NCBI RefSeq assembly: GCF_916618955.1
Contig: NZ_OU745390.1
Span: 4,890,001 to 4,954,000, forward strand
Length of the DNA stretch: 64,000 nucleotides
Source: Pseudomonas sp. Marseille-Q3773
Lineage (GTDB): Bacteria; Pseudomonadota; Gammaproteobacteria; Pseudomonadales; Pseudomonadaceae
Reading direction: 5' to 3'
The translations under genes were made by a program, and so were the position numbers. The notes beneath the pieces are model-generated. The model did no database searches. It saw nothing but the letters and a program-made list of their open reading frames with translations, and was not told where the DNA came from. Shown piece after piece: positions 27,619 through 38,349 of the stretch. Position 1 is the first letter of the stretch; every line of letters starts with the position of its first letter.

Positions 27619-27885
27619 ATGGCTGAAGCTGAAAAAACCGTCCGTACGCTGACTGGCCGTGTCGTCAGCGACAAAATGGACAAGACCATCACCGTTCTGA
27701 TCGAGCGTCGCGTAAAGCACCCGATCTACGGTAAATACGTTAAGCGTTCGACTAAGCTGCACGCGCACGACGAATCCAACCAGTGCAAGATCGGCGACAA
27801 GGTTTCCATCCGTGAAACCCGTCCGCTGGCCAAGACCAAGTCCTGGGCACTGGTTGAAGTCCTCGAACGCGCTGTTGAAGTCTAA
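27619..27885 (+). CDS. rpsQ: 30S ribosomal protein S17
   Basis: OB-fold 16S rRNA binder, one of the early assembly proteins. 88 aa from ATG 27619 ([19 protein letters not shown]); the frame also holds a GTG at 27613. Last gene of the S10 group; rplN of the spc group follows 23 nt later with no promoter or terminator in between. Confidence 0.96.
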   Translation: MAEAEKTVRTLTGRVVSDKMDKTITVLIERRVKHPIYGKYVKRSTKLHAHDESNQCKIGDKVSIRETRPLAKTKSWALVEVLERAVEV

Positions 27886-27908
27886 GGGCTAAGGGTCGGA
27901 GAAATTTT

Positions 27909-28277
27909 ATGATTCAGACTCAATCCATGCTCGATGTGGCCGATAACAGCGGCGCTCGTCGCGTCATGTGCATCAAGGTACTCGGCGGTTCGCACCGCCG
28001 TTACGCCGGCATCGGTGACATCATCAAAGTAACCGTCAAGGAAGCGATTCCGCGCGGCAAGGTCAAGAAAGGCCAGGTGATGACCGCTGTTGTCGTCCGC
28101 ACCCGTCACGGTGTTCGTCGCGCCGACGGTTCCATCATTCGTTTCGACGGCAACGCTGCTGTTCTGCTGAACAACAAGCAAGAGCCGATCGGCACTCGCA
28201 TCTTCGGGCCAGTGACCCGTGAACTTCGTACCGAGAAGTTCATGAAGATCGTCTCGCTCGCCCCTGAAGTGCTGTAA
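27909..28277 (+). CDS. rplN: 50S ribosomal protein L14
   Basis: Forms inter-subunit bridge B8 and is the docking site of the silencing factor RsfS. 122 aa, [20 protein letters not shown], full length. First gene of the spc group, joined to S10 genes by a 23-nt gap. Confidence 0.98.
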   Translation: MIQTQSMLDVADNSGARRVMCIKVLGGSHRRYAGIGDIIKVTVKEAIPRGKVKKGQVMTAVVVRTRHGVRRADGSIIRFDGNAAVLLNNKQEPIGTRIFGPVTRELRTEKFMKIVSLAPEVL

Positions 28278-28288
28278 GGAGATCCGAC

Positions 28289-28603
28289 ATGCAAAAGATT
28301 CGTCGTGACGACGAGATCATCGTGATCGCCGGCAAAGACAAGGGTAAGCGCGGTAAGGTGCTGAAGGTTCTGGCTGACAACCGTCTGGTTGTTGGTGGTG
28401 TGAACCTGGTCAAGCGTCATACCAAGCCTAACCCGATGGCGGGCGTACAGGGCGGTATCGTCGAGAAAGAAGCGCCTCTGCACGCTTCCAACGTTGCCAT
28501 CTTCAACGGCGAAACCAACAAGGCTGACCGCGTTGGTTTCAAAGTAGAAGACGGTAAAAAAATTCGTGTCTTCAAGTCGACCCAAAAAGCGGTTGATGCT
28601 TGA
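28289..28603 (+). CDS. rplX: 50S ribosomal protein L24
   Basis: Assembly initiator protein with an N-terminal KOW motif ([19 protein letters not shown], residues 8-26). 104 aa. Eleven nt after rplN and 20 nt before rplE. Confidence 0.97.
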   Translation: MQKIRRDDEIIVIAGKDKGKRGKVLKVLADNRLVVGGVNLVKRHTKPNPMAGVQGGIVEKEAPLHASNVAIFNGETNKADRVGFKVEDGKKIRVFKSTQKAVDA

Positions 28604-28623
28604 ACACTGCTAGGTAGAAGACC

Positions 28624-29163
28624 ATGGCACGACTGAAAGAGATTTACCGGAACGAAATCGCTCCTAAGCTTAAGGAAGAACTTAAGCTGTCGAACGTGAT
28701 GGAAGTTCCGCGCGTTACCAAGATCACCCTGAACATGGGTCTGGGCGAAGCGATCGGCGACAAGAAAGTCATCGAGCACGCTGTTGCCGACCTGGAAAAG
28801 ATCACCGGTCAAAAGCCGGTCGTGACTTTCGCTCGTAAATCCATCGCGGGCTTCAAGGTCCGTGAGGGCTGGCCGATCGGCGTCAAGGTGACCCTGCGTC
28901 GCGACAAGATGTACGAATTCCTGGACCGCCTGCTGGCGATCTCCCTGCCTCGGGTACGCGACTTCCGCGGCCTGAATGCCAAGTCCTTCGATGGCCGTGG
29001 CAACTACAGCATGGGCGTGAAAGAGCAGATCATCTTCCCGGAAATCGATTACGACAAGATCGATGCTCTGCGCGGTTTGGACATCACCCTGACCACCACT
29101 GCTCGTTCGGATGACGAAGGCCGCGCTCTGCTGCGTGCTTTCAAGTTCCCGTTCCGCAACTGA
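28624..29163 (+). CDS. rplE: 50S ribosomal protein L5
   Basis: Binds 5S rRNA and contacts the 30S head. 179 aa, with [15 protein letters not shown] near residues 34-48. rpsN follows after 13 nt. Confidence 0.98.
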   Translation: MARLKEIYRNEIAPKLKEELKLSNVMEVPRVTKITLNMGLGEAIGDKKVIEHAVADLEKITGQKPVVTFARKSIAGFKVREGWPIGVKVTLRRDKMYEFLDRLLAISLPRVRDFRGLNAKSFDGRGNYSMGVKEQIIFPEIDYDKIDALRGLDITLTTTARSDDEGRALLRAFKFPFRN

Positions 29164-29176
29164 TTGGAGTAGGAAA

Positions 29177-29482
29177 ATGGCCAAGAAGAGCATGAAGAAC
29201 CGCGAGCTGAAGCGTCAGCTCACGGTAGCAAAGTTCGCTAAGAAGCGTGCTGAGCTGAAAGCGACCATCGTCAACCTGAACGCCTCTCCTGAAGAGCGTT
29301 TCGCTGCCGTTGTCGCTCTGCAGAAGCAGCCACGTGACGCTAGCGCCTCGCGTCTGCGCAACCGTTGCCGCCTGACCGGTCGTCCTCACGGTGTATACCG
29401 TAAGTTCGGCCTGGGCCGTAACATGCTGCGTGCCGCTGCAATGCGCGGTGACGTACCAGGTCTGGTCAAGGCCTCCTGGTAA
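29177..29482 (+). CDS. rpsN: 30S ribosomal protein S14
   Basis: 30S head protein. 101 aa from ATG 29177 ([14 protein letters not shown]). It is the long C-minus form: the zinc-ribbon CxxC pairs of the short form are absent. Its stop is followed by a terminator and a new promoter instead of by rpsH directly. Confidence 0.96.
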   Translation: MAKKSMKNRELKRQLTVAKFAKKRAELKATIVNLNASPEERFAAVVALQKQPRDASASRLRNRCRLTGRPHGVYRKFGLGRNMLRAAAMRGDVPGLVKASW

Positions 29483-29545
29483 TCGCTGCCGGCTGGATCC
29501 CGGCGGAAGGGGAGCAATCTTCCGACCGCCGGTGACCTCGCCAAC

Positions 29546-29572
29546 AAACAAGCCCCTATATGGGGCTTGTTT
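29546..29572 (+). terminator. Terminator inside the spc gene group, after rpsN
   Basis: AAACAAGCCCC, loop TATAT, GGGGCTTGTTT: perfect 11-bp stem with a T-rich end. Its right arm contains the TTGTTT that forms the -35 of the next promoter. Confidence 0.8.
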
Positions 29573-29595
29573 CGTTTCTGCCTTGTGTCTAGAAT
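29567..29595 (+). promoter_or_regulatory. Internal spc promoter upstream of rpsH
   Basis: TTGTTT at 29567-29572, 17-nt spacer, TAGAAT at 29590-29595, about 97 nt before rpsH. Same -10 and spacing as the S10 and tRNA-tufA promoters. Confidence 0.7.
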
Positions 29596-29691
29596 GACCG
29601 GCTCACCTGAGCCTGGGTTTTTTGCCCTGCCTGCTCGGGTGGTTGTGATAGCCGCAAGGCTAATAATTCTTGTATCAGGAGCATCTAGCCC

Positions 29692-30084
29692 ATGAGTATG
29701 CAGGACCCGTTAGCGGACATGCTAACTCGCATCCGTAATGCCCAGATGGCTGAAAAGTCCGTCGTAAGCATGCCTTCCTCCACCCTGAAGGTCGCGGTTG
29801 CCAAAGTTCTGAAGGACGAAGGTTACATCGCTGGCTACCAGGTAACTGGTGAGGCCAAGCCTTCCCTGTCGATCGAACTGAAGTACTTCGAAGGCCGTCC
29901 GGTCATCGAGGAACTGAAGCGCTCCAGCCGTCCAGGCCTGCGCCAGTACAAGTCCGTCGCAGAGCTGCCGAAAGTACGTGGCGGCCTGGGCGTGTCTATC
30001 GTCTCCACCAACAAAGGTGTGATGACTGATCGCGCTGCGCGCGCTGCCGGTGTCGGCGGCGAAGTTCTGTGCACAGTGTTCTAA
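29692..30084 (+). CDS. rpsH: 30S ribosomal protein S8
   Basis: Central-domain 16S rRNA binder; in E. coli S8 is the autorepressor of the spc operon, acting at the rplE start. 130 aa, [18 protein letters not shown]. Here it is preceded by a 209-nt gap with its own terminator and promoter, which is a departure from the compact spacing of the rest. Confidence 0.98.
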   Translation: MSMQDPLADMLTRIRNAQMAEKSVVSMPSSTLKVAVAKVLKDEGYIAGYQVTGEAKPSLSIELKYFEGRPVIEELKRSSRPGLRQYKSVAELPKVRGGLGVSIVSTNKGVMTDRAARAAGVGGEVLCTVF

Positions 30085-30096
30085 GGGGAGATAGGC

Positions 30097-30630
30097 ATGT
30101 CTCGCGTCGCTAAGAACCCCGTTAAGCTGCCAGCAGGCGTCGAAGTCAAATTCGCCGGCCAGCAGCTTTCGGTGAAGGGTGCCAAAGGCACTCTCGAACT
30201 GAACGTTCACTCGTCTGTTGAAGTTACCGAAGAAGCTGGTGAGCTGCGTTTCGCTGCTCGCAACGGTGACCAGCAAGCTCGCGCCATGGCCGGTACCACC
30301 CGCGCTCTGGTGAACAACATGGTCCAGGGCGTAAGCCAAGGCTTCGAGCGCAAGCTCCAGCTGATCGGTGTTGGTTACAAGGCACAGGCCAAGGGCACCG
30401 TCCTGAACCTGGCTCTGGGCTTCTCGCACCCAGTGGACTACGAACTGCCAGCCGGTATCACCGCTGAAACCCCAAGCCAGACCGACATCCTGATCAAGGG
30501 TATCGACAAGCAGCTGGTGGGTCAGGTGGCCGCTGAAATCCGCGACTTCCGTCCGCCAGAGCCTTACAAAGGCAAGGGTGTGCGTTACGCGGACGAAGTA
30601 GTCCGTCGTAAAGAAGCCAAGAAGAAGTAG
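30097..30630 (+). CDS. rplF: 50S ribosomal protein L6
   Basis: Two-domain protein near the sarcin-ricin loop and factor-binding site. 177 aa, [17 protein letters not shown]. The C-terminal signature [15 protein letters not shown] is present. Ten nt before rplR. Confidence 0.98.
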   Translation: MSRVAKNPVKLPAGVEVKFAGQQLSVKGAKGTLELNVHSSVEVTEEAGELRFAARNGDQQARAMAGTTRALVNNMVQGVSQGFERKLQLIGVGYKAQAKGTVLNLALGFSHPVDYELPAGITAETPSQTDILIKGIDKQLVGQVAAEIRDFRPPEPYKGKGVRYADEVVRRKEAKKK

Positions 30631-30640
30631 GGCCTAGCAA

Positions 30641-30991
30641 ATGACCGACAAAAAAGTTACTCGACTGCGTCGCGCTCGCAAAGCACGCCTCAAGATGCAC
30701 GAACTCGAAGTCGTGCGCCTGTGCGTGTTCCGCTCCTCGCAGCACATCTACGCCCAGGTCATTTCGGCCGACGGCAGCAAGGTTCTGGCAAGCGCCTCGA
30801 CCTTGGACAAAGAACTGCGTGATGGCGCCACTGGCAACATCGACGCGGCCACTAAGGTTGGCAAGCTGGTAGCTGAGCGTGCGAAAGCCGCCGGTGTATC
30901 TCAAGTTGCCTTTGACCGTTCCGGCTTCAAGTACCACGGCCGCGTCAAGGCGCTGGCTGATGCTGCTCGTGAAGGCGGGCTGGAGTTCTAA
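30641..30991 (+). CDS. rplR: 50S ribosomal protein L18
   Basis: 5S rRNA-binding protein of the central protuberance. 116 aa, [19 protein letters not shown]. Three nt before rpsE. Confidence 0.97.
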   Translation: MTDKKVTRLRRARKARLKMHELEVVRLCVFRSSQHIYAQVISADGSKVLASASTLDKELRDGATGNIDAATKVGKLVAERAKAAGVSQVAFDRSGFKYHGRVKALADAAREGGLEF

Positions 30992-30994
30992 GTT

Positions 30995-31495
30995 ATGGCA
31001 AATAACGATCAAAAGCGCGACGAAGGCTACATCGAGAAGCTGGTTCAAGTTAACCGCGTTGCCAAAACCGTAAAAGGCGGCCGTATCTTCACCTTCACCG
31101 CGCTGACCGTGGTAGGTGATGGTAAAGGTCGTGTTGGCTTCGGCCGTGGCAAGTCGCGCGAAGTACCTGCTGCGATCCAGAAAGCCATGGAAGCTGCTCG
31201 CCGCAACATGATCCAGGTTGACCTGAAGGGCACCACCCTGCAGTACGCCACCAAGGCTGCCCACGGCGCCTCGAAGGTTTACATGCAGCCTGCCTCGGAA
31301 GGTACCGGTATCATCGCCGGTGGCGCAATGCGTGCTGTCCTGGAAGTTGCTGGTGTTCAGAACGTTCTGGCCAAGTGCTACGGTTCGACCAACCCTGTGA
31401 ACGTGGTTTACGCCACCTTCAAGGGCCTGAAAGCCATGCAATCTCCTGAATCCATTGCTGCCAAGCGCGGCAAGAGCGTTGAGGAGATCATCTGA
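30995..31495 (+). CDS. rpsE: 30S ribosomal protein S5
   Basis: mRNA entry-channel protein involved in fidelity (spectinomycin loop near residues 20-35). 166 aa, [19 protein letters not shown]. Two nt before rpmD. Confidence 0.98.
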   Translation: MANNDQKRDEGYIEKLVQVNRVAKTVKGGRIFTFTALTVVGDGKGRVGFGRGKSREVPAAIQKAMEAARRNMIQVDLKGTTLQYATKAAHGASKVYMQPASEGTGIIAGGAMRAVLEVAGVQNVLAKCYGSTNPVNVVYATFKGLKAMQSPESIAAKRGKSVEEII

Positions 31496-31497
31496 TC

Positions 31498-31674
31498 ATG
31501 GCAACCGTAAAAGTAACGCTGATCAAGAGCACTGCCGGCCGTCTGCCTAACCACAAACTGTGCGTTAAAGGCCTGGGTCTGCGTCGCATCGGTCACACTG
31601 TAGAAGTCCAGGATACTCCCGAGAACCGCGGGATGATCAACAAGGCTTACTACATGCTGAAGGTCGAGGGTTAA
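31498..31674 (+). CDS. rpmD: 50S ribosomal protein L30
   Basis: 58 aa beginning [20 protein letters not shown] and ending MLKVEG, the full length of the bacterial L30 family. It lies 2 nt after rpsE and 3 nt before rplO, the standard spc position. It peripherally binds 23S rRNA. Confidence 0.96.
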   Translation: MATVKVTLIKSTAGRLPNHKLCVKGLGLRRIGHTVEVQDTPENRGMINKAYYMLKVEG

Positions 31675-31677
31675 TCG

Positions 31678-32112
31678 ATGAAACTCAATGATCTGAGTCC
31701 AGCGCCGGGTTCCCGTCGCGAGAAGCATCGTCCGGGTCGTGGTATCGGTAGCGGTTTGGGCAAGACTGGTGGCCGTGGTCACAAAGGTCAGACCTCCCGT
31801 TCCGGTGGCACCATCGCTCCGGGCTTCGAAGGCGGTCAACAGCCGCTGCACCGTCGTCTGCCGAAATTCGGCTTCGTTTCCCTGAAAGCCATGGACCGCG
31901 CCGAAGTGCGTCTGTCCGAGCTGGCCAAGGTGGAAGGCGACGTGATCTCCGTGCAATCCCTGAAGGATGCCAACGTGATCGGCCAGAACGTACAGCGCGT
32001 GAAAATCATGCTGTCTGGCGAAGTCACTCGCGCAGTCACCATCAAGGGTATCGCAGCCACCAAGGGTGCGCGTGCGGCTATCGAAGCAGCTGGCGGCAAG
32101 TTCGAGGAATAA
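31678..32112 (+). CDS. rplO: 50S ribosomal protein L15
   Basis: Late assembly 50S protein. 144 aa, [20 protein letters not shown], with the glycine-rich N-terminal extension. Its stop codon directly abuts the secY ATG. Confidence 0.97.
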   Translation: MKLNDLSPAPGSRREKHRPGRGIGSGLGKTGGRGHKGQTSRSGGTIAPGFEGGQQPLHRRLPKFGFVSLKAMDRAEVRLSELAKVEGDVISVQSLKDANVIGQNVQRVKIMLSGEVTRAVTIKGIAATKGARAAIEAAGGKFEE

Positions 32113-33444
32113 ATGGCTAAGCAAGGTGCTCTCTCTTCGCTCGGTAAGGGCGGGATGTCGGAACTCTGGGCTCGTCTGCGCTTTCTGTTCATGGCGATCA
32201 TCGTCTATCGGATAGGTGCGCATATCCCGGTTCCTGGCATCAATCCAGACCGTCTGGCGGATCTGTTTCGGCAGAATGAGGGGACCATTCTTAGCTTGTT
32301 CAACATGTTTTCCGGTGGCGCGCTCGAGCGCATGAGCATCTTTGCACTGGGGATCATGCCGTACATTTCGGCATCGATCATCATGCAGCTGATGACGGCG
32401 GTCAGCCCGCAACTGGAGCAGTTGAAGAAGGAAGGTGAAGCTGGCCGTCGCAAGATCAGCCAGTACACCCGCTACGGCACCGTTATCCTGGCACTGGTTC
32501 AAGCCATTGGCATGTCCATTGGCCTGGCCAACCAGGGCGTGGCGTTTTCTGTAGGTCTGGGCTTCCATGTCGTTGCCGTCTCCACCTTCGTGGCTGGCGC
32601 GATGTTCATGATGTGGCTGGGCGAGCAGATCACCGAGCGCGGTGTGGGCAACGGTATCTCGATGTTGATCTTCGCAGGTATCGTTGCCGGTCTTCCGAGA
32701 GCAATCGGGCAGTCTTTCGAGTCTGCACGCACAGGCGATATCAACATTTTCGCCCTGGTCGCTATCGGTTTGCTGGCAGTAGCGATTATCGGCTTCGTGG
32801 TGTTCATTGAGCGTGGTCAGCGTCGTATCGCCGTTCACTACGCCAAGCGTCAGCAGGGCCGCAAGGTCTTCGCTGCGCAGACCAGCCACCTGCCGCTGAA
32901 GGTGAACATGGCCGGGGTTATCCCAGCCATTTTCGCGAGCAGCATTCTGCTGTTCCCGGCTTCGCTGGGTGCCTGGTTCGGTCAGTCCGAAGGTATGGGC
33001 TGGCTGCAGGACATCTCGCAGTCGATCGCTCCTGGTCAGCCGTTGAACATTCTGCTGTTTAGTGCAGGGATCATTTTCTTCTGCTTCTTCTACACAGCGT
33101 TGATGTTCAACCCGAAAGACGTAGCGGAAAACCTGAAGAAGTCCGGTGCCTTTATTCCGGGTATCCGTCCTGGTGAGCAGTCGGCACGCTACATTGATGG
33201 CGTTCTGACCCGTCTGACCATGTTCGGTGCTCTTTACATGATGGCCGTCTGCCTTCTGCCCCAGTTCCTGGTGGTGGCAGCAAATGTGCCGTTCTACCTT
33301 GGCGGGACCTCGTTGCTGATTGTGGTAGTGGTTGTGATGGACTTCATGTCCCAAGTACAATCGCACCTCGTTTCGCACCAGTACGAATCCCTGATGAAGA
33401 AAGCCAACCTGAAAGGCTACGGTGGCAGCGGTCTGCTGCGCTGA
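32113..33444 (+). CDS. secY: Preprotein translocase channel subunit SecY
   Basis: Central pore of the Sec translocon in the inner membrane. 443 aa with about ten hydrophobic segments. The second transmembrane region includes [14 protein letters not shown]; the cytoplasmic loop with [10 protein letters not shown] precedes TM6. Starts directly after rplO, which places it in the spc group as in E. coli; rpmJ follows. Confidence 0.98.
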
Positions 33445-33472
33445 TACGCCCCTAAGGTTCGAGGAGTCGGTA

Positions 33473-33589
33473 ATGAAAGTTCGTGCATCGGTGAAAAAGC
33501 TGTGCCGTAACTGCAAGATCATCCGTCGCGAAGGCGTCGTACGAGTGATCTGCAGCGCGGAACCGCGTCACAAACAGCGCCAAGGCTGA
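33473..33589 (+). CDS. rpmJ: 50S ribosomal protein L36
   Basis: 38 aa beginning [19 protein letters not shown]. It is the C-plus form: Cys11, Cys14, Cys27 and His32/33 region (CRNC, then ICSAEPRH) form a zinc ribbon. It follows secY by 28 nt and precedes a terminator-like hairpin. Confidence 0.95.
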
Positions 33590-33606
33590 GTGTGATCTGC
33601 GCTTCA

Positions 33607-33634
33607 AACCCAGCAGCTAGTGTGCTGCTGGGTT
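33607..33634 (+). terminator. Hairpin after rpmJ
   Basis: AACCCAGCAGC, loop TAGTGT, GCTGCTGGGTT. Perfect 11-bp stem followed by GATTATTCG, a weak T-tract. Its last two bases are the first two of the next -35 box. Confidence 0.7.
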
Positions 33635-33661
33635 GATTATTCGTTTCTACAGCGATATTAT
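33633..33661 (+). promoter_or_regulatory. alpha operon promoter upstream of rpsM
   Basis: TTGATT at 33633-33638, 17-nt spacer, TATTAT at 33656-33661. About 59 nt before the rpsM start. Confidence 0.7.
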
Positions 33662-33720
33662 CTCGCGCCCTATTTCTTGGCTTCCGGGGCGTAGGTAGCT
33701 GTCAATTGGAGTCCCACTGA

Positions 33721-34077
33721 ATGGCCCGTATTGCAGGCGTCAACATTCCAGATAACAAGCATGCTGTTATCTCGCTGACCTACATCTATGGTGTCGGTCG
33801 CACTACTGCACAGAAGATCTGTGCAGACGCTGGTGTAAACCCAGCCGCTAAGATCAAGGATCTGAGCGACGAGCAAATCGAAACCCTGCGTGGCGAAGTC
33901 GCGAAGTTCACCACTGAAGGTGACCTGCGTCGTGACATCAACATGAAGATCAAGCGCTTGATGGACCTGGGTTGCTACCGCGGCCTGCGTCATCGTAAAG
34001 GTCTGCCGGTTCGCGGTCAGCGCACCAAGACCAACGCACGCACCCGTAAGGGCCCGCGTAAGCCGATCCGCAAGTAA
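33721..34077 (+). CDS. rpsM: 30S ribosomal protein S13
   Basis: 30S head protein contacting P-site tRNA and bridges B1a/B1b. 118 aa, [19 protein letters not shown]. First gene of the alpha operon. Confidence 0.98.
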   Translation: MARIAGVNIPDNKHAVISLTYIYGVGRTTAQKICADAGVNPAAKIKDLSDEQIETLRGEVAKFTTEGDLRRDINMKIKRLMDLGCYRGLRHRKGLPVRGQRTKTNARTRKGPRKPIRK

Positions 34078-34095
34078 TCGCCCAGGAATATAGAC

Positions 34096-34485
34096 ATGGC
34101 AAAACCTGCTGCTCGTCCTCGTAAGAAAGTCAAAAAGACAGTGGTTGATGGCATCGCCCACATCCATGCCTCTTTCAACAACACCATCGTGACCATCACC
34201 GACCGTCAGGGCAACGCTTTGTCCTGGGCGACCTCCGGTGGTTCGGGTTTCCGTGGTTCGCGCAAATCCACCCCGTTCGCAGCCCAGATCGCTGCTGAGC
34301 GTGCTGGTCAAGCTGCGCTGGAATACGGTCTGAAGAACCTCGACGTGAACGTCAAGGGTCCAGGTCCAGGTCGTGAGTCCGCCGTTCGTGCACTGAACAG
34401 CTGCGGCTACAAGATCGCCAGCATCACCGACGTGACGCCAATCCCGCACAACGGGTGCCGTCCGCCGAAGAAGCGTCGCGTGTAA
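34096..34485 (+). CDS. rpsK: 30S ribosomal protein S11
   Basis: Platform protein near the E-site mRNA. 129 aa with the signature region [14 protein letters not shown] at the C-terminus. 18 nt after rpsM. Confidence 0.98.
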
Positions 34486-34500
34486 TCAGGAGACAGATAA

Positions 34501-35121
34501 ATGGCACGTTACATTGGTCCAAAATGCAAACTGTCTCGCCGTGAAGGCACTGACCTGTTCCTGAAGAGCGGCGTTCGCGCTCTGGAATCGAAGTGCAACA
34601 TCGAAGCAGCCCCAGGTATCCACGGCCAGCGCCGTGGCCGTCAGTCCGACTACGGTACCCAGCTGCGCGAGAAGCAAAAAGTTCGTCGTATCTATGGTGT
34701 TCTGGAGCGTCAGTTCCGCGGTTACTACCAGGCTGCAGCCTCGAAAAAAGGCGCAACCGGTGAGAACCTGCTGCAACTGCTCGAGTGCCGTCTGGATAAC
34801 GTCGTCTACCGTATGGGCTTCGGTTCGACTCGCGCCGAATCCCGTCAGCTGGTTTCGCACAAAGCGATCAGCGTCAACGGTAAGACTGTGAACATTCCAT
34901 CCTACCAAGTTCGTCCGGGTGACGTGGTCGCGGTTCGCGAGAAGTCGTCGAACCAGCTGCGCATTGTTCAAGCCCTTGAACTGTGCGCCCAGCGTGGCCG
35001 CGTTGAGTGGGTTGATGTGGATGCTGCTAAAAAGTCGGGCGTTTTCAAGAACGTTCCTGCTCGCAGCGACCTGTCTGCCGACATCAACGAGAACCTGATT
35101 GTCGAGCTCTACTCCAAGTAA
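34501..35121 (+). CDS. rpsD: 30S ribosomal protein S4
   Basis: Primary 16S binder at the five-way junction, fidelity protein, and the autorepressor of the alpha operon in E. coli. 206 aa with an S4 RNA-binding domain ([19 protein letters not shown], about residues 93-111). Confidence 0.98.
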   Translation: MARYIGPKCKLSRREGTDLFLKSGVRALESKCNIEAAPGIHGQRRGRQSDYGTQLREKQKVRRIYGVLERQFRGYYQAAASKKGATGENLLQLLECRLDNVVYRMGFGSTRAESRQLVSHKAISVNGKTVNIPSYQVRPGDVVAVREKSSNQLRIVQALELCAQRGRVEWVDVDAAKKSGVFKNVPARSDLSADINENLIVELYSK

Positions 35122-35143
35122 GGGCTAGAAAATAGGTGCATCC

Positions 35144-36145
35144 ATGCAGATTTCGGTAAATGAGTTCCTGACTCCCCGCCACATTGATGTGCAGGTTGTC
35201 AGTCCGACCCGCGCCAAGATCACGCTCGAGCCTCTCGAGCGTGGTTTCGGCCATACCCTGGGCAACGCGCTGCGCCGCATCCTGTTGTCCTCCATGCCTG
35301 GCTGTGCAGTAGTCGAGGCCGAGATCGATGGCGTACTCCACGAGTACTCCGCGATCGAAGGTGTACAGGAAGACGTCATTGAAATCCTGTTGAACCTGAA
35401 AGGCCTGGCTATCAAGCTGCACGGTCGTGACGAAGTTACGCTGACCTTGTCGAAAAAGGGTTCGGGGGTGGTTACCGCTGCCGATATTCAGCTGGATCAC
35501 GATGTCGAGATCGTCAACCCCGATCACGTAATCGCGAACCTGGCGTCGAACGGCGCCCTGAACATGAAGCTCACCGTAGCTCGTGGTCGTGGTTACGAGC
35601 CGGCCGACTCCCGTCAAACCGACGAAGACGAAAGCCGTAGCATTGGCCGTCTGCAGCTGGACGCTTCGTTCAGCCCGGTGCGTCGTATCGCCTATGTGGT
35701 CGAGAACGCCCGTGTTGAACAGCGTACCAACCTGGACAAGCTGGTCATTGATCTGGAAACCAACGGCACCCTGGATCCTGAAGAGGCTATCCGCCGCGCC
35801 GCGACCATCCTGCAACAGCAGCTGGCCGCGTTCGTCGACCTCAAAGGTGACAGCGAGCCTGTCGTAGTCGAGCAGGAAGACGAGATCGATCCGATCCTGC
35901 TGCGTCCGGTTGACGACCTGGAACTGACTGTACGTTCGGCCAACTGCCTCAAGGCGGAGAACATCTACTACATCGGCGACCTGATTCAGCGTACCGAAGT
36001 AGAGCTGTTGAAGACTCCTAACCTGGGCAAGAAGTCCCTGACTGAAATCAAGGACGTGCTGGCCTCTCGTGGTCTGTCTCTCGGCATGCGCCTCGACAAC
36101 TGGCCGCCTGCAAGTCTTAAGAAAGACGACAAGGCGACCGCCTGA
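35144..36145 (+). CDS. rpoA: RNA polymerase alpha subunit
   Basis: Dimer that scaffolds RNA polymerase; the C-terminal domain contacts UP elements and activators. 333 aa. The N-terminal domain shows [20 protein letters not shown]; the C-terminal domain has [20 protein letters not shown]. 22 nt after rpsD and 42 nt before rplQ. Confidence 0.99.
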
Positions 36146-36187
36146 TCGTCGTAATCACCGAACGTAGTGTTTGGTAAGGAATGAATC

Positions 36188-36574
36188 ATGCGTCATCGTA
36201 AAAGTGGACGTCACCTGAGCCGTACCAGCTCTCACCGCAAGGCTATGTTCCAGAACATGGCAGTGTCGCTGATCGAGCACGAGCTGATCAAAACCACCCT
36301 GCCGAAAGCCAAGGAACTGCGCCGCGTTGCCGAGCCGCTGATCACCCTGGCCAAGGAAGACAGCGTAGCTAACCGCCGTTTGGCCTTCGACCGTACCCGT
36401 TCGAAGTCCGCTGTTGGCAAGCTGTTCAACGACCTGGGCAAGCGTTACGCCACCCGTCAGGGCGGCTACCTGCGCATCCTGAAGTGCGGTTTCCGCGCTG
36501 GCGACAACGCTCCTATGGCGTACGTCGAGCTGGTTGATCGTCCGGTCGGCGGTGCTGTAGAAGCTGCTGAGTAA
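36188..36574 (+). CDS. rplQ: 50S ribosomal protein L17
   Basis: Surrounds the tunnel exit. 128 aa, [20 protein letters not shown]. Last gene of the alpha operon; a strong terminator follows 17 nt after the stop. Confidence 0.98.
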   Translation: MRHRKSGRHLSRTSSHRKAMFQNMAVSLIEHELIKTTLPKAKELRRVAEPLITLAKEDSVANRRLAFDRTRSKSAVGKLFNDLGKRYATRQGGYLRILKCGFRAGDNAPMAYVELVDRPVGGAVEAAE

Positions 36575-36591
36575 GACGTTCTGTCTGCTAC

Positions 36592-36620
36592 AAAAAACCG
36601 GGCCGAGTGCCCGGTTTTTT
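36592..36620 (+). terminator. Terminator of the ribosomal gene cluster after rplQ
   Basis: AAAAAACCGGGC, loop CGAGT, GCCCGGTTTTTT. Perfect stem with A- and T-runs. Confidence 0.95.
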
Positions 36621-36746
36621 GTTTCAAGGTTTATTGTTTATTTCTATTGATACAAGTCATGTAATGCATTTGTTCTTCTGTCCTTGCTCGTCAATACTCT
36701 CTCCAGAGCCGATTAGCCGGCGCTTGAAGACTGATAAGGAGAGCCC

Positions 36747-38186
36747 ATGAGCAAGATTCTCACCACCGCCAGTGGTGCACCTGTAGCAGATAATCAGAAT
36801 TCCCGTTCCGCCGGACCGCGCGGCCCGCTGCTGCTCGACGACTTCCACCTGATCGAGAAGCTCGCCCACTTCAACCGCGAGAACATTCCTGAGCGCCGCG
36901 TACACGCAAAAGGCTCGGGCGCCTACGGCACCTTTACCGTCACCCGCGATATCACCGGTTACACCAGTGCCAAGTTGTTTGAACAGGTTGGCAAGCAGAC
37001 CGAAACCTTTCTGCGCTTCTCCACTGTTGGTGGTGAGCGTGGCTCCGCAGATACCGAGCGCGACCCCCGTGGTTTTGCCGTCAAGTTCTACACCGAGGAA
37101 GGCAACTGGGACATCGTCGGTAACAACACGCCGGTGTTCTTCATCCGCGACCCACTGAAGTTCCCGGACTTTATCCACACCCAGAAGCGTCACCCGCAAT
37201 CCAACCTGAAGAACGCTCAGATGATGTGGGACTTCTGGTCGCACTCTCCCGAGGCGCTGCATCAGGTCACCATTCTGTTCTCCGATCGCGGCATTCCGGA
37301 CGGCTACCGCCACATGCACGGCTTCGGTAGCCATACCTACAGCCTGATCAATGCCAAGGGTGAACGCACCTGGGTCAAATGGCACTTCAAGACCCAGCAA
37401 GGCATCAAGAACCTCGCACCGGCAGATGCCGCGCGCCTGGCAGGTACCGACCCGGACTACGCCCAGCGCGACCTGTTCGAGGCCATCGAGCGGGGCGATT
37501 ACCCACGCTGGACCGTATGCATCCAGGTGATGAGCGAGGCCGAGGCTGCCAGCCGCGACGAAAACCCCTTTGACGTTACCAAGACCTGGTCGCAGAAGGA
37601 CTATCCGTTGATTGAAGTGGGCGTGCTGGAGCTCAACCGTAACCCGCTGAACTACTTTGCCGAGGTCGAGCAGGCTGCGTTTGGCCCGAGCAACATGGTG
37701 CCGGGTGTTGGCCTGTCGCCGGACCGCATGCTGCAAGGGCGGGTATTCGCCTACGCCGACGCGCACCGCTACCGGGTGGGCACCAACCACCAGCAGCTGC
37801 CGGTGAATGCACCACGCTGCCCGGTCAACAGCTACCAGCGTGATGGTTCCATGGCCGCTGGCAGTTATGGCAGCGCGCCGAACTATGAGCCCAACAGCTA
37901 CAACAATGCACCGAAGCAGTCGCCACGCCACGCCGAGCCTGCGCTGGCCCTGAATGGTTCCGCAGACCGTTACGACCACCGCGAAGACACCGACTACTAC
38001 AGCCACGCCGGTGCGCTGTTCCGCCTGATGAACGATGAGCAGAAAGCCCTGCTGATAAACAACATTGCCGGCACCATGGCAGGCGTCAGCGAAGATGTGA
38101 TACAGCGTCAGCTGCAATACTTCTTCAAGGCCGATCCGGCCTATGGCGAAGGGGTTGCCAAGGCCTTGGGCATCAATCTCACCTAA
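36747..38186 (+). CDS. katA: Monofunctional heme catalase KatA
   Basis: Breaks down hydrogen peroxide to water and oxygen. 479 aa, small-subunit clade. The distal catalytic His53 lies in [12 protein letters not shown], Asn126 in GNNTPVFF, and the proximal heme ligand Tyr336 in [10 protein letters not shown]. No signal peptide, so cytoplasmic. It starts at ATG 36747 with GGAG upstream and lies alone, with a terminator after it. The next gene is an iron-storage protein, as katA-ferritin pairs occur in other pseudomonads, fitting a shared peroxide and iron defence role. Confidence 0.96.
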   Translation: MSKILTTASGAPVADNQNSRSAGPRGPLLLDDFHLIEKLAHFNRENIPERRVHAKGSGAYGTFTVTRDITGYTSAKLFEQVGKQTETFLRFSTVGGERGSADTERDPRGFAVKFYTEEGNWDIVGNNTPVFFIRDPLKFPDFIHTQKRHPQSNLKNAQMMWDFWSHSPEALHQVTILFSDRGIPDGYRHMHGFGSHTYSLINAKGERTWVKWHFKTQQGIKNLAPADAARLAGTDPDYAQRDLFEAIERGDYPRWTVCIQVMSEAEAASRDENPFDVTKTWSQKDYPLIEVGVLELNRNPLNYFAEVEQAAFGPSNMVPGVGLSPDRMLQGRVFAYADAHRYRVGTNHQQLPVNAPRCPVNSYQRDGSMAAGSYGSAPNYEPNSYNNAPKQSPRHAEPALALNGSADRYDHREDTDYYSHAGALFRLMNDEQKALLINNIAGTMAGVSEDVIQRQLQYFFKADPAYGEGVAKALGINLT

Positions 38187-38202
38187 GTCGAAGTGATAAG
38201 AA

Positions 38203-38228
38203 GAACCGCCCTCATTTGGGCGGTTTTT
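38203..38228 (+). terminator. Terminator after katA
   Basis: GAACCGCCC, short loop, GGGCGGTTTTTC. Stem of 8 bp with a T-run, 17 nt after the stop. Confidence 0.9.
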
Positions 38229-38349
38229 CAATGAATATCACTACTGTTTAACCGATTTTTTACTTCTGATTGCGCGGTTTTCAGTGACCCCAGGCAAAAG
38301 CTGGTTCAAACTATATGGCATAGACGTTTTCACATGGAGAAGCAGGGCG

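Noticed and set aside
31408..33522. 704-codon minus-strand frame opposite rpmD-rplO-secY
   Set aside because: It lies over three well-supported genes on the other strand and looks like a codon-bias artefact.
36633..36647. OxyR-like half-site ATTG-N7-CTAT upstream of katA
   Set aside because: Only one half of the tetranucleotide pattern is convincing; the second half-site is absent at the expected spacing, so I do not list it as a feature.
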